From Druceiella hillmani (Eukaryota > Arthropoda > Insecta > Lepidoptera > Hepialidae), in NCBI GenBank assembly GCA_039881145.1, contig JAYKKI010000095.1, positions 4,949,501 to 5,013,500 on the forward strand: 64,000 nucleotides of DNA. The letters are read 5' to 3'. Under the pieces are notes generated by a model, which was not told the DNA's origin, made no database searches, and was given only the letters and a program-made list of their open reading frames with translations. Numbering within the stretch: the stretch's first letter is position 1; every line of letters starts with the position of its first letter. The translations under genes were made by a program, and so were the position numbers. Below, in pieces: positions 35,156-46,309 of the stretch.

Positions 35156-35157
<2 letters not shown>
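35040..35157. repeat. Alternating purine-pyrimidine tract
   Basis: Runs of TG, CA, TA and CG steps ('cgtgtatgcgtgc', 'catgcgcgcacac') leading into the TA array. Confidence 0.6.

Positions 35158-35218
<61 letters not shown>
35158..35218. repeat. (TA)n microsatellite at a SINE tail
   Basis: About 60 bp of TA, placed at the 3' end (minus strand) of the SINE at 35225-35440. Confidence 0.95.
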
Positions 35219-35221
<3 letters not shown>

Positions 35222-35224
35222 TTT

Positions 35225-35440
35225 TTTATATTGTTTATTTATCTACTTTAATATATCTAATTAATACATATGGCGGACTTATTACTACGAGAGTAATCTC
35301 TTACAGCCAACCATAACACCAGTTCAGCAGCCCCGCTCGACGAGCGGCCGGGAATCCGACCCGGGACCCGCAGTGTGCCGCGCCGTCAAAGGCCATATAC
35401 CTTGTGATCAACCCAACACACCACGGCGACGGCATACATA
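35225..35440 (-). mobile_element. SINE with tRNA-like head and family D tail
   Basis: On the minus strand the head (35440-35330) reads 'gatcacaaggtatatggcct', then 'ggcacactgcgggtcccggg' and a B-box-like 'gggtcggattccc'. It is followed by the family D tail ('gagattactctcgtagtaat', 'aagtccgcc', 35320-35265) and then an A/T-rich end passing into the TA array. Head, body and tail in one piece show that fragments 28500 and 29040 are tails of the same family, or of the LINE that shares the tail. Confidence 0.7.
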
Positions 35441-35462
35441 TATCTAATAAAAAATAAACTTA

Positions 35463-35540
35463 TTAAGTACGAATAAACTCGCACCGCGGGGGTTCCATGC
35501 ATAGTGTTCCTATTAAAATATTTGCAAATAATAATTTTAT
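35463..35540 (+). repeat. Dispersed repeat family A, copy 5 (truncated)
   Basis: Contains 'aagtacgaataaactcgcac', 'gggggttccatgcat' and 'cctattaaaatatttgcaaa'; the central part of the family is missing. Confidence 0.5.
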
Positions 35541-36114
35541 TTCTCACCATATAAATATTATTAATATTATCGCCTAATGTGCGTTTTATGGGTGTTACTT
35601 AGAGGTACTAAAAGTATCGTAAATTTCGAAAAATGCTTTTAGTATTTTGAGATTAGAATAAAATTAAGAATAAACTATTTCCCGCAAAATTTAATAATTA
35701 TTACCTGTAACATAAATTTAAAAGACTAAATTATGGTTAATTTGTTTACCAATAAAAGCTAGACCGCACGTAGTTTTTCGGGAAAGGTAAGCCTGTATAG
35801 TTGGGTATATCTAATCTAACATATGTGATATTGAAATTTGTCCAATTTTTTGGAACTCAACGGAAACAATGAAATTGCATTGAGTTTATTAATAAAAACG
35901 ATATCGGGCGCTATGCAAACTACAGGTGAAGAAAATAAAATACGAATTGTATTAGTATATGAATTGTATTAGGATATGAATTGTATTAGTACACAAAAAT
36001 TAAATTAATAATGTTGATTTACAGCAGTTTTCAAATTATTATATCGTATTACGTCTCTCTCTCTTTCACACAGACACACACACACACACATACAAACACA
36101 TATTAATAAATAGT

Positions 36115-37385
36115 GATGTAAACATTTATGTAGTTGCTGAATCGAACAATATCGAACTGGATATGCCTAATTGGCGAAATGTCGGACTAGAGAATCTCAA
36201 ACTCTCTCATACGTACATCGACAAGAAGTGATATCAAAACTTACGTAGTTAATGAATTCGCAGAGTGTCCGACTATAGGATACACCGAAATGTCGAAATG
36301 TCGGACTAGAGAAACTCAATCTCTCATACGTATATCGACAAGCTTGGTATCAAAACTTATGTAGTTAATGACTCGCAGTGTCGAACTATAGGATACACCG
36401 AACTGTCGAAATGTCCGACTAGAGAAAGTCAGTCTCTCTCATGCGCACAGCGATAAGTATAATATCAAAACTTACGTAGTTAATGATTCGCAGAGTGTCG
36501 GACTATAGGATACACCGAAATGTCGAAATGTCGGACTAGAGAAACTCAGTCTCTCATACGCATATTGACAAGTTTAGTATCAAAACTTACGTTGTTAATG
36601 ACTTACAGTATCGAACTATAGGATACACCGAACTGTCGAAATGTCGGACTAGAGAAAGTCAGTCTCTCTCATGCGCACATCGATAAGTATAATATAAAAA
36701 CTTACGGAGTTAATGATTCGCAGAGTGTCGAACTATAGGATACACCGAAATGTCGAAATGTCGGACTAGAGAAACTCAGTCTCTCATACGCATATTGACA
36801 AGTTTAGTATCAAAACTTACGTTGTTAATGACTTACAGTATCGAACTATAGGATACACCGAACTGTCGAAATGTCGGACTAGAGAAAGTCAGTCTCTCTC
36901 ATGCGCACATCGATAAGTATAATATAAAAACTTACGGATTTAATGATTCGCAGAGTGTCGAACTATAGGATACACCGAAATGTCGAAATGTCGGACAAGA
37001 GAAACTCAATCTCTCATACGTATATCGACAAGTTTGGTATCAAAACTTATGTAGTTAATGACTCGTAGTGTCGAACTATAGGATACACCGAACTGTCGAA
37101 ATGTCGGACTAGAGAAAGTTAGTCTCTCTCATGCGCACATCGATAAGTATAATATAAAAACTTACGGAGTTAATGATTCGCAGAGTGCCGAACTATAGGA
37201 TTCACCGAAATGTCGGATTAGAGAAACTCAGTCTTTCTCATACGCATATCGACAAGTATGGTATCAAAACTTACGTAATTAATGATGCGCAGAGTGTCGA
37301 ATTACAGGATATACCGAACTGTCGAAATATAGAACTAGAGAAACTCGGTCTCTCTCTTTCTCTTTCTCTTTCATAATTTCAAGAA
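36115..37385. repeat. Satellite, about 115 bp x 11, with 230-bp higher-order unit
   Basis: Each monomer has 'actataggatacaccgaa', '.tgtcgaaatgtcggactag', 'agaaa.tcagtctctc', 'atgcgcacatcgataag' or 'atacgcatattgacaag', and 'aaaacttacg.agttaatga'. Alternate monomers differ consistently (agaaagtcagtctctctcatgcg versus agaaactcagtctctcatacg). Identical pairs recur every 230 bp (for example 36491, 36721, 36951). Outer monomers are more diverged than inner ones. The open frame inside (37173-37376) is a by-product. Confidence 0.93.
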
Positions 37386-38242
37386 GTATTAATATAAAAA
37401 TTTACGTAGACTACTGGACTACTGGACCTGCGTTTTACGTAGACTACTGGACCTGCCGCACTAGCGAAAGATCGGACCAGAATGGTTCGACTTTTCTAAT
37501 GTCGCAAAAAAATTGTATTCTTGAATTTATTCCATTTTTTGATTAATAAAGTATTAACTATCGCAGCGCCACGCACTCCCGCTGTGCTGTTCTCTTTTTA
37601 TTGGAGTTTATTCCTTAACAATCGATGTTCATATGTAGCGCCCGGTATGAAATTTTATAAGGAGTAAAATCATAAGTCCAGAGCGTACGAAATTCAGAGC
37701 GTTAAAAAGAGTGTAAACGTTAGGTAGCTTCTCCGAGAAACATTTCTGCGCATCTTTAGAGTGAAATATCAATATGTTTATTTGGCATTTTCTTATGACG
37801 TAACCGCAATGATGGAGTTTGACACACATAAGCTCGTATTAATAGACATAATATAAAACCAGATTAAATCGCGATTACGTAAGTCTAGATTAATATGAAT
37901 TGTCGTATTATGTCTCCGACGGTTCAATGGACACATATTAAAATAATATTAACTAATCGAGTTTGAAAAATCAAAGATTAGCCGATCGGAAATTTATGTT
38001 TTGATCCAATACATTCGCCTGCGCAGTATATACTGCGCATCAATCATTAACTAATTTCAGCCACATCTTGACATATCGAATTATTTATTGACAGTTACAA
38101 GCACAGATGGTATACTAAAGTTGTAAGCGTAGTTTTCTTTTGGCTGAAAGTATTACGTTTAGTAACAAAGTAGTAAAATTAATACAAGAAAAATAAACTA
38201 AACCCAGATATGGATCCCTTACAAAGATGTAATTGAAAATAA
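37386..38242. other. No recognised gene
   Basis: Includes a short duplication of 'acgtagactactgga' near 37400-37450 at the edge of the satellite. Otherwise nothing I can support. Confidence 0.4.
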
Positions 38243-38338
38243 ACGCACCGATGGAGCAAACGTGAACATGAACAAAACCTTTGGGACGCTATTGCCGAGA
38301 AATATAATGGTAGTGATATTATTAATGCAAGGGTCTAC
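38243..38338 (+). pseudogene. Short Myb/SANT-like fragment
   Basis: One plus-strand frame reads a 32-residue stretch beginning THRWSKREHEQNLWDAIAEK and continuing YNGSDIINARV. The spacing of W, EE-like, LW, A and YNG resembles the first helices of a Myb/SANT or MADF-type DNA-binding domain, as found in PIF/Harbinger accessory proteins and some host regulators. It is flanked by stops and is short, so it is a weak call. Confidence 0.3.
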
Positions 38339-38767
38339 AGTCAAATGTACACGTTTATAATGAAAATAGAATTAATTTGTTTTGCACGAATGTAATTTCT
38401 TTTTGTATATTTATATACTGTGTTACCTATTTATACATTCCAATCCAATCGTACATAAGGAGCAAATTCTAGTTGCGCGTCGGAGTTGACGCGCACAATT
38501 TTTTTACTTCAGTATTATGCGAGAGGTGTTCTAATCAGATTTTTTTCTGGGAAAGTGAGTTACAGGCATATTATTAGATTCATAAAATATTAGCAATATT
38601 GTGTTGATTAAAATATAATTTTTTCCAGAATTTGATAAAAGATAGCTCTAGAGATGTTTTTGAAAATATCTCTTTAATTTATAAAGTAGAAATTACGATA
38701 AAAACAGCATTACTGGAAAATTATCTTAATTTTATTGTAAAATATACCAATGGTTATAAATACCACT

Positions 38768-39000
38768 AGCGTGACCCGTGCGAAATCTTCGCATTATTTA
38801 TTCCATTATGAAGCTCAGATGACAGATCAAACAAATATTTTACTAAAATTGACATATGGAGGCGCAAGTATCAAAAGCATTGAGCTAAAGCGCCACTTTA
38901 TTTATACGTGAGTGGATTTGAAATTAAACAAAAATTTTACCGACCGTCAATTATATTGACGTTGAGCCGTTAGATGGCAGCATTGCTGTTTTGTGTATAT
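38768..39000 (-). mobile_element. LINE 3' end (RTE-like), fragment, minus
   Basis: On the minus strand the end reads 'gcgaagatttcgcacgggtc' then 'acgctagtgg', the counterpart of the end at 23800-23838, preceded by 'gctgccatctaacgg' at the far side. Only the last 30-40 bp align well with the other copy. Confidence 0.4.
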
Positions 39001-39224
39001 AATTTTAATAATTAATTAATTTGCAAGAACAATAGCAATAATAAATTTTTTAGTTATGGATGCCGGTAGAGCAAGCAATTATCTATAAAATTATATATAA
39101 TTTATGTGGATTAGTTGTGAGGTTTATTCTAAAAAGGGAGAGTAACATCTTAACCTTAGCGTATTAATATATATGATGATGATGATACTATGATAAAGAT
39201 AGTACCCAATATATTTCATATGAA

Positions 39225-39345
39225 AAATAATATTAACATTTGTAAAAAGTCTGAAAAGAAATACTATGCAGTCTTAAATGTTTATGTGTCACGGTGAGTG
39301 TACACTGAACCCTCGTAAGGCGATTTCTACTCGCGTACTTAACAG
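39225..39345 (-). repeat. Dispersed repeat family A, copy 6
   Basis: Minus-strand copy with 'gaaatactatgcagtcttaa' 'atgtttatgtg', 'cactgaaccctcgtaaggcg' and 'tttctactcgcgtacttaac'. Confidence 0.6.
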
Positions 39346-40194
39346 ACGTTATTTTATTTCTTCGTTGGAAAATAAGAAGACATTGCAATTGATACGGGTA
39401 TAATGACGCAGTGATGTGTTTTGACAATGTATGCTTTAAATATCTAAGAACTTGAATATTATTTAAATTCTAAATAATTATAAGATGCTTATGTAAAAAT
39501 AACTCTAATAAATCTTGGTCCATTAAAATTATTTTTATGAGGACCAGACAAGCTAATAATCAAAATTGCCTTGGTGCTTTCGATTTGTATACAAAGATTC
39601 CTTGGTCGCAAATGTACTGTGCATCAAGTGTTTGGCCTTAAAAATGTTGTTTGAAATTAATATGCTTAATTTTTTTTTTCTTCCTCTCTTTTTTTTCTTA
39701 ATTATCTGTAAATATAATAAAATTATAACTAGGTTTAAAAAAAACTTTGTGACGAAAAAAATAAAGTGCATAATAAATATTTAATACTGTTGAATAGGAA
39801 AAGTGTCAATTTGTTTCTTCATTAAATTGAAAAAGTTATTATGAATTTAGTTTCCACAGAAAAAATGAGAATATTATAATCTGCAATACATAGCTTAAAC
39901 GCGACATTTAACGAAATACTAAAAATATTTAATAAACTCCCTTATAATTAATGCTAAAAACAGGCCAGTGACGTCATAAGCCAGTTGTGTTTTCTATAGG
40001 GAATTTTCGCGGGAATCGTAGTTCGTCAGTTTTTAAGTCGTTATAACTTTGTAATGAAAAGTTCTGGGTACGATATATTTATTTTAACCGCTTTTAATTA
40101 TAATACTTATTCGATTTTAGTAATAAAAAAATATAGTCAAATACTTTATTCTGCACAGAAAAAATATTTTAAATGGAGTGATTCATTTAGCTTA

Positions 40195-40400
40195 TAGAAT
40201 GATAATAGACACCGAAAAACCTGTTTTCAGAATTTTTGTTTGTCTGTGTTAATTTGTTTGTCAATGACGCAAAATCTACTAGACGGATTTTGATGAAATT
40301 TACGGTACGGTAATAGTTTATACCCTCGAGCAATATATAGGATACTTTTTATCGGGATTATACGGATTAAACAAAATGTTGACTTAAAAAACCCCTAGTG
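40195..40400 (+). repeat. Retroelement 3' fragment, family E
   Basis: The text 'gtttgtctgtgttaatttgt', 'actagacggattttgatgaa', 'atttacggtacggtaatag', 'ggatactttttatcggga' follows the layout of a very common lepidopteran LINE-type 3' region (tttgtctgt, then a ctggaccgattt, gatgaaattt, ggctactttttatcccgg series). No ORF remains. Confidence 0.5.
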
Positions 40401-40793
40401 AATATTATGATATCGGTACTGCCAACGACTGTGAAACCATAATTTCACGCGCGCGAAATGATGGGCACAGAGAGTATTATATAACTTTCCAATAGTCTCA
40501 AATTATAAAAATGTATCAGAAATTATCGTTTAAATTGTCATAAAAATCCTGTTGAGAAATATTCACTTGTATTTGTTACAAGAATAAGCGTTAATTGTTA
40601 TTCTTGCGAAACATGACCTGAGTACATTGACAACATGTAAGCTAAATACCATTACAATTTTTATGATCTTACTTCAACATGGTTTACTAACTTTACTGCA
40701 TTAAAATAAACATAAAATAGTTTAATAATTTATATTTATCACCAGCAAGGATTTAAAATGAAACGAGTAATTTTAAATACGTATAAAGCAGTT

Positions 40794-41143
40794 TCAGTTT
40801 TTATTATTCACTTTATGACTGCGATTTGCATAATGAACGTCGAAGCAGGCGGAACCGCAGGGCGTAGGGCAGCATTTCCTGGCGAGGCCGCACGTCTCGT
40901 CCCTGCTGCAAAAGTTACCGCATTTACGTTGAATTGTTATTCTAGTGCCATCTGTTGACTGGTGCTCGTATACGAATGACTCGAGGTTCTTTTCTACGAT
41001 AACTGGTCTCATAGTAATGCCGTCAGTCGACCGTAGATGGCGCGGTTGACCAGGTGTGAAAATGTTACTGCTTGGCTCGACATAGTAGAAAGTATTACTA
41101 CGTGCTATTGTTATTCTGGGACAATCTCCTGTTGGTATATCGT
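40794..41143 (-). CDS. Terminal exon with a WAP (four-disulfide core) domain
   Basis: On the minus strand a strong acceptor ('ttgttttttcaacag', AG at 41145-41144) opens a 350-nt exon. It starts with 2 nt completing a split codon and stays open to TGA at 40796-40794. The first cysteine is in GDCPRI near the start. The other seven follow at 40922-40845 in CGNFCSRDETC and RKCCPTPCGSAC. Spacing of Cys, the Asp of SRD, KCC and CG matches WAP domains such as those of secretory leukocyte proteinase inhibitor. WAP domains are small secreted folds, often protease inhibitors or antimicrobials. Oddly, 64 residues lie between cysteines 1 and 2, where WAP domains usually have about ten; the extra 58 codons match an insertion with an 11-bp target duplication. 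After the domain come 16 residues. A minus-strand AATAAA lies at 40805-40800, overlapping the last codons. The signal peptide exon was not found. Confidence 0.75.
40933..41117. mobile_element. 163-bp insertion with 11-bp target duplication inside the WAP exon
   Basis: The 11-mer attgttattct occurs at 40933-40943 and 41107-41117. Between them lie 163 bp (40944-41106) that interrupt the WAP domain between cysteines 1 and 2. The insert plus one duplication is 174 bp, exactly 58 codons, and its minus-strand frame has no stop. It contains 'gtgccatctgttgac' at one end and 'gtagatggcgcggttgac' inside, words typical of insect retroposon ends. The element family was not identified. Confidence 0.75.
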
Positions 41144-41160
41144 CTGTTGAAAAAACAAAA
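41144..41160 (-). promoter_or_regulatory. Splice acceptor and polypyrimidine tract of the WAP exon
   Basis: Minus strand ttgttttttcaacag; eight pyrimidines in a row before CAACAG. Branch-point-like 'ttactgat' lies about 20-30 nt upstream (41165-41175). Confidence 0.65.
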
Positions 41161-41628
41161 TCAGTAAATAAAACATAAGTATTTCTAAATCAAAATATTT
41201 TGAAATAAATAAATAACGTTTTTGATCCCGTTCTTAAAAAAAAAATAAGCGAAACAACTTATTTGTTTATATAATAATGCTTATTTCTTTACGTAAAGAA
41301 AAAAATATGTAAATTTATTATTTATTGTTATTCTTACAAAAATAATAATTTAATTATGCATAAACTCCATCGACTACCTATACAATCGATTACCTATAAA
41401 ATAAATTTACAAAAATAAATCAAACTTTAAACTGAAACATTACAAAATATCTTTAAATCTTACAAATCATTTGCGCTTATATAAATCGTTGGATATGACA
41501 ATAAAACACATATACACATAACAGACAAATTACTTAATAATGTATATTTTGTCCTATATACATATGTAAATAATAAGGAGGTTAGAAGCATAACACGTTT
41601 CCAACTGGTATTTGATATCCTAGGAGCG

Positions 41629-41707
41629 AACCTTATAACTAAGGTTATAAGGTTCAAAGTTATAATGTTTATAACCTTATAACTAAGGTTATAAGCATTA
41701 TAACTTT
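41629..41707. repeat. Nested palindromes built from 'cttataac' words
   Basis: Two hairpins stand side by side. The first (41629-41654) has 11-bp arms aaccttataac with loop taag. The second (about 41655-41707) has perfect outer arms caaagttataatg/cattataactttg and an inner stem cttataac/gttataag with the same taag loop, with an 8-nt bulge on one side. Confidence 0.85.
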
Positions 41708-41709
41708 GT

Positions 41710-43179
41710 TAATAATGAAATTATTTAGCTTCCTTACATTAATTTTTCTCGACTTTATAAATGTGCATGTCGAGAATACTTACTGATTGCGAAATATTTT
41801 CCATCTGTTATTTTAATATGTACCCACAAAAGATCAAATAAATTTGATTGTGTCGTTCACTTCCTAGAAGCATTCTTAAAAATATCTTATTAATTAAATC
41901 ATCAATCAACTAACATCATATAAATTCGTAATGCGCTTTATATTACGAATCTACAATGTAAAATATTTGACAAGTAATTTCTGTCAAAAATAACATTACT
42001 ATTGGCTGGGTGCGTGACATCAGCGCCGCCTAGCGTCAACAGCTTTATAGGCACTTCAATGTTATTAGTACGCTTCAAGTTAACGACTCTAGGAAATGTT
42101 TACGTGAATAATGTAATAATTACGGAAAATATCTAAATAAACGTTTTTATTAACGAATAATAACAAAATTTTAGTGGTCGTACCCAGAATATAAAATGTA
42201 TTACCCATTGTATATCATTTCAAACACAAACAATATCAGACGGAATGTATTTTATACCAGCTATCCATTTTTTTTTTATTGAATTCCCAATTCAATATTA
42301 GGAATCTATAAAATTAGAATTTGTTATTTCTTGAAGTATTTTCGCTATTTAATATAAAATAACTATTGTGTCATATTTAGAAAATTTGCTTTTAATGCAT
42401 AAAAAATTAACTATGAGTTCAGTACAGCAAAAATACTAATTTTGGTTATTTTTTTAAGTTAAAGGATATACTTAAAATGGTGTAATTAAAAAATACGACT
42501 CAGTATTGCAAAAATTGATTTTCAAAAATTTACATACAATAAATATCTTTATTTTGTAATGGCCGAAACATTTTTCACTATTTTCATTTTAAATTTATAA
42601 TTATATACCATACCCTCAACAAACATCTAAACAGAAATGTTAATATTGACAATTTACAAAATATTAAAAAGCTAAATAATTATGACCATTAAATATTTAG
42701 TTTATGATACACAAATATTTCTAACAATTCTTGTTTTTTTGACTGATAAACTATGAAATTCTCATTCTTATAAAAATACAATTGTTCCCTATTAATTCAT
42801 AATTAAAGAAATTATAAATAGGAGTCATCTTTTTAAAATTTTGTAAATTGGCATTAATCTCTTATATAACTTTTTCTCTTATTATAACAGGTCATATTTA
42901 TATATTTGTTAAATATGTAATATCTGATTATAAATTTAAAGTGAAAATAGTGAAAAAAATTTGCAATATAAGAAATAGAGATATTATTATATTTTTTTAT
43001 CCAATCAATTTTTAATAATAAAATAATGACTACCGAGACCTATTTTATAAAATACATAATTTTTTATGTATATTCTTTCATTAAGACATCAGTGAAATTC
43101 GCATTTTTTGCCAAACTGCGCTGGTTCCAGAAGTAAACATAACAATATACGGAAGTAAATTATATTATCTATGAAAATA
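41710..43179. other. AT-rich, nothing recognised
   Basis: No supported gene. A less AT-rich patch at 42005-42060 ('gacatcagcgccgcctagcg') is unexplained. Confidence 0.4.
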
Positions 43180-43320
43180 TTTAACAGGCGCCTTTAGAAA
43201 TTTCCATTTCTGCTACAGCGAGCGCTGCCGTCGATTTAGTTACCCCCACTCTGATTCGCACCCGGCCAATAACGGTTTGTAAAAATGTATAATTAATTTA
43301 ATCGCCAATCAATTAGTTTT
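43180..43320. promoter_or_regulatory. Short GC-rich block, possible regulatory element
   Basis: An isolated block ('gctacagcgagcgctgccgt', 'cgatttagttacccccactc', 'cacccggccaataacggt') in very AT-rich DNA. It contains CCAAT and no repeat signature. Confidence 0.3.
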
Positions 43321-45095
43321 ATATTAGTTCATAGCGTATAATATGTTATAAAACAGGATTCTACACCATAAAATATTTCTAGAGTAATAGCTGCCAGACA
43401 AAAAGACGTTTTATACAAATAGTAGGTACGTTGATTTATCGACATGAATATGTCGTCTCCCATGGTCTCAAGATCGAAGCCTCAAGGCCAAATGCCTATT
43501 AATCAAATAGTGTATTTACATATATCGGAATTTGTGTTAATTACCTGTCCGTTCTAATATTTATTTAAAGATTAAAATTTCTTTTAAGTGGTCTCCCTAT
43601 CATCTCCATCCTTAATCAATATACTTCTAGAGGTATTTCAAATACAATCGAGAACGTTAATGCATACGCAAAAAAATATGTAAACCCAGATTACGTACAT
43701 AATTGAAAGAATGTACGTAAATATCTTATTTAATAAAAAAATGTGTGGCTCTAATTGTTTTAATGAAAAACATCAAATTAAAAAGTACTGCGAAAGTTAT
43801 TTTGGTTGATTACGCTCTTTTTAATGTATTTTTCTTTAATTAACAACTAATAACGAGTGAAATTGTCATTGGTGCTGACCTGCATTATGCCGGTTTATGT
43901 GAATACCTATAAAAAATTTTGCTTGAAACATCTTTATTTCTTGTTTTCTAACCACCCCCGTTTAAAATTATTATAAAACCCTTGTAATCGTAATTAACGA
44001 TTTTCCATTATTCGAAAAAAGTTATATCTCCCCAAAATTCAGTACGAATTTACCTAACTTTTCTCCTAATTTCCTTTAACGTAATAACTCGCTTGTCGAC
44101 TATGGAAAACTGTCAATTTTTATAACTTTTAAAAATTATTATTTTCAAACGTAATTTATTTGATGAATCCACCAAAGGTCCGTCAGCGATGGTACATCAT
44201 TGAAACATGATTGATCAGATATAACGGATTCGCATTCAATGCAACTAATGAATAAATAAATAAAAATTTAAAAATATGTTCTTTTATGCATGTCGGACGC
44301 AATTTAGTTTTACATATTTAAATAAAATCAAGAAGCTTCTATAATAACAGATAGTCGTAACAATATCTATTAACGAAATGCAATTTTTATTTTTACAAAT
44401 AATCTCACTGCACATTTTCTAGCTTACACATAGATACCAGTGAAATACGCGTAAGCAGGAAAATATCCAGTCAGAAGGCAACTAGGTAATATTTTCATCT
44501 TTTACAAAATAAATCTCATTGTGCATACGTATGCTTTAATCTTCATATATTCGTTTATATATTAAATTAATATAAAACAGTTTAACTAACCTATATTTAA
44601 GATCCGTAGCAACTGTGATCTTAAAGAACGCGACAATAAACTGACCAACGGATTTGAACTATATACACTGGCAATGTTACAAAAATAAACGACCACAATT
44701 AGAAAATAAACTCTCTTTATATTAAATTTCATATCTAATAAATATACTTTTCACTGTTATTTACTGAACCACCTTATTGGAACGAAATCTGGAATAATAA
44801 TGACCTGTAATCGCAAACCTGACGGTAAAATATCTACCTACGATACGGTAGTGAGTCATTAAGTTGTCGTTAAAAGCTATTCTTGGAAGCAAATAATCCT
44901 GTAATAAGTTGCAGGAAAAGATTAAGAATGTTCATTTGGCGAATTTCTCGGTAGCAAATTCTATATAATGAAAGTAATACTTCTTCAAAATATAATGAAA
45001 TTTGTTTATTATTACATAGCTGCCAGTCCTGACTTTAGGGATAAGGAACTCAGTGGCCCAAAATAAAAAAACGAGTGTGCTTTAGATTACACGAC
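43321..45095. other. AT-rich, nothing recognised
   Basis: No supported ORF, RNA gene or repeat. Confidence 0.4.
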
Positions 45096-45269
45096 TGAAG
45101 TAAAACTTCCAATACACAAAATATGAACTTTAAAATGAATTTACAATTGTATTCACTTTAAAGTAGAATATTTAATGTATTGAACAAAATAATAATTTAT
45201 AAAATTGTTCAAGCTCGAAATGAAATTACAAAATAATCAAAAAATCACCGTTCGCGTAACGCTAGCAAA

Positions 45270-45356
<87 letters not shown>

Positions 45357-45698
45357 CATGCACGGGCTATGAGCGGAAGAGAGAAAGAAAATGTGCACGC
45401 GCACTGCTCTCTCTTGCTCCTACTGTGTGATACAGACAATAGGCTTGCACTGTGTCTTAGATATACGAAACATAACTGGCTATAAGAGAAAGAGAGAAAG
45501 AAAATGTGTGCTCGCACCTCTCTCTCTTGTCCCTACAGTAATTTCCGAAACGTAACTCTCCCTCTTTCTGTCTTCACTAACTTATATCTCCCTCTCAACT
45601 TCCGTTCGCCTCGCCCGATCACACTTTTCGTAACGCTCTCGTCACGCATTCACCAGCTTACTCCCCAAGTCAAGCGTGCGTAAAGAAGTTTTACTTCA
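45096..45698. mobile_element. MITE-like element containing TA array and CT-rich pair
   Basis: A 14-bp word tgaagtaaaacttc (45096-45109) returns as its exact complement at 45685-45698, bounding 603 bp. Inside are a TA array (45275-45354) and two diverged copies of a hairpin unit, 'agagaaagaaaatgtgcacg' with 'cgcactgctctctctt' (45380-45418) and 'agagaaagaaaatgtgtgct' with 'cgcacctctctctctt' (45491-45530). Since the boundary word is itself nearly palindromic, the element limits are tentative. Confidence 0.45.
45275..45354. repeat. (TA)n microsatellite
   Basis: About 80 bp of TA with one 'tacata' interruption. Confidence 0.97.
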
Positions 45699-46309
45699 AA
45701 AAACGAAACTTGAAATTTAGGAAAGGCGAGGAAGAAATCGCTATATATTTCAAATTCAGTGTAGTGGTGGCGCTTATTGACTCGCATATTTCGTAGTATT
45801 ATGAAACTAAAAAATATTGGTGTGAAACATTTTGTGGGAGGTCAGTTTAGTAAAGAAAAAATATTTTTTTTGTGTATGATCGTGCAGGGTTAATAAGGAC
45901 GAGTTATATGTATTCCGGGCTTTTCAGTTTTTTTCAACGTTTTTAGTCTTTTATAGCTTCGTTTTTATAATGTGAACATGTTCATGTCATACAACTCGTG
46001 ATATTCATTAGCTACATCAAATCTAGAAATTTTTGTAAATTTTAAAGTTGTCCACAATGTAATTTATGATGGAAGACATCATAAATTATTTTGACTTGTC
46101 TATAATGATTTAGATTGTTTAAATAAAGTGTTGTTACCTACCGATTTCAAAAGAAAAAATCGGTCATTACAGACAATATGTAGTTTTTTTATACGTTGTC
46201 TAAAATAACTCCATATCATTTTAATGTAGCTGTTTTGTAATTGAAATGTTATAACCCAAATATCGCTGGTATACCATTTTTATTGTTTCTTTAAAAAAAT
46301 AATTGTAAT

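Noticed and set aside
36115..37385. CRISPR array
   Set aside because: Repeats are contiguous 115-bp monomers without unique spacers, in a eukaryotic context.
40758..40958. 66-codon plus-strand frame with a signal-peptide-like start
   Set aside because: It is antisense to the WAP exon, whose cysteine pattern and splice acceptor are much stronger evidence for the minus strand.
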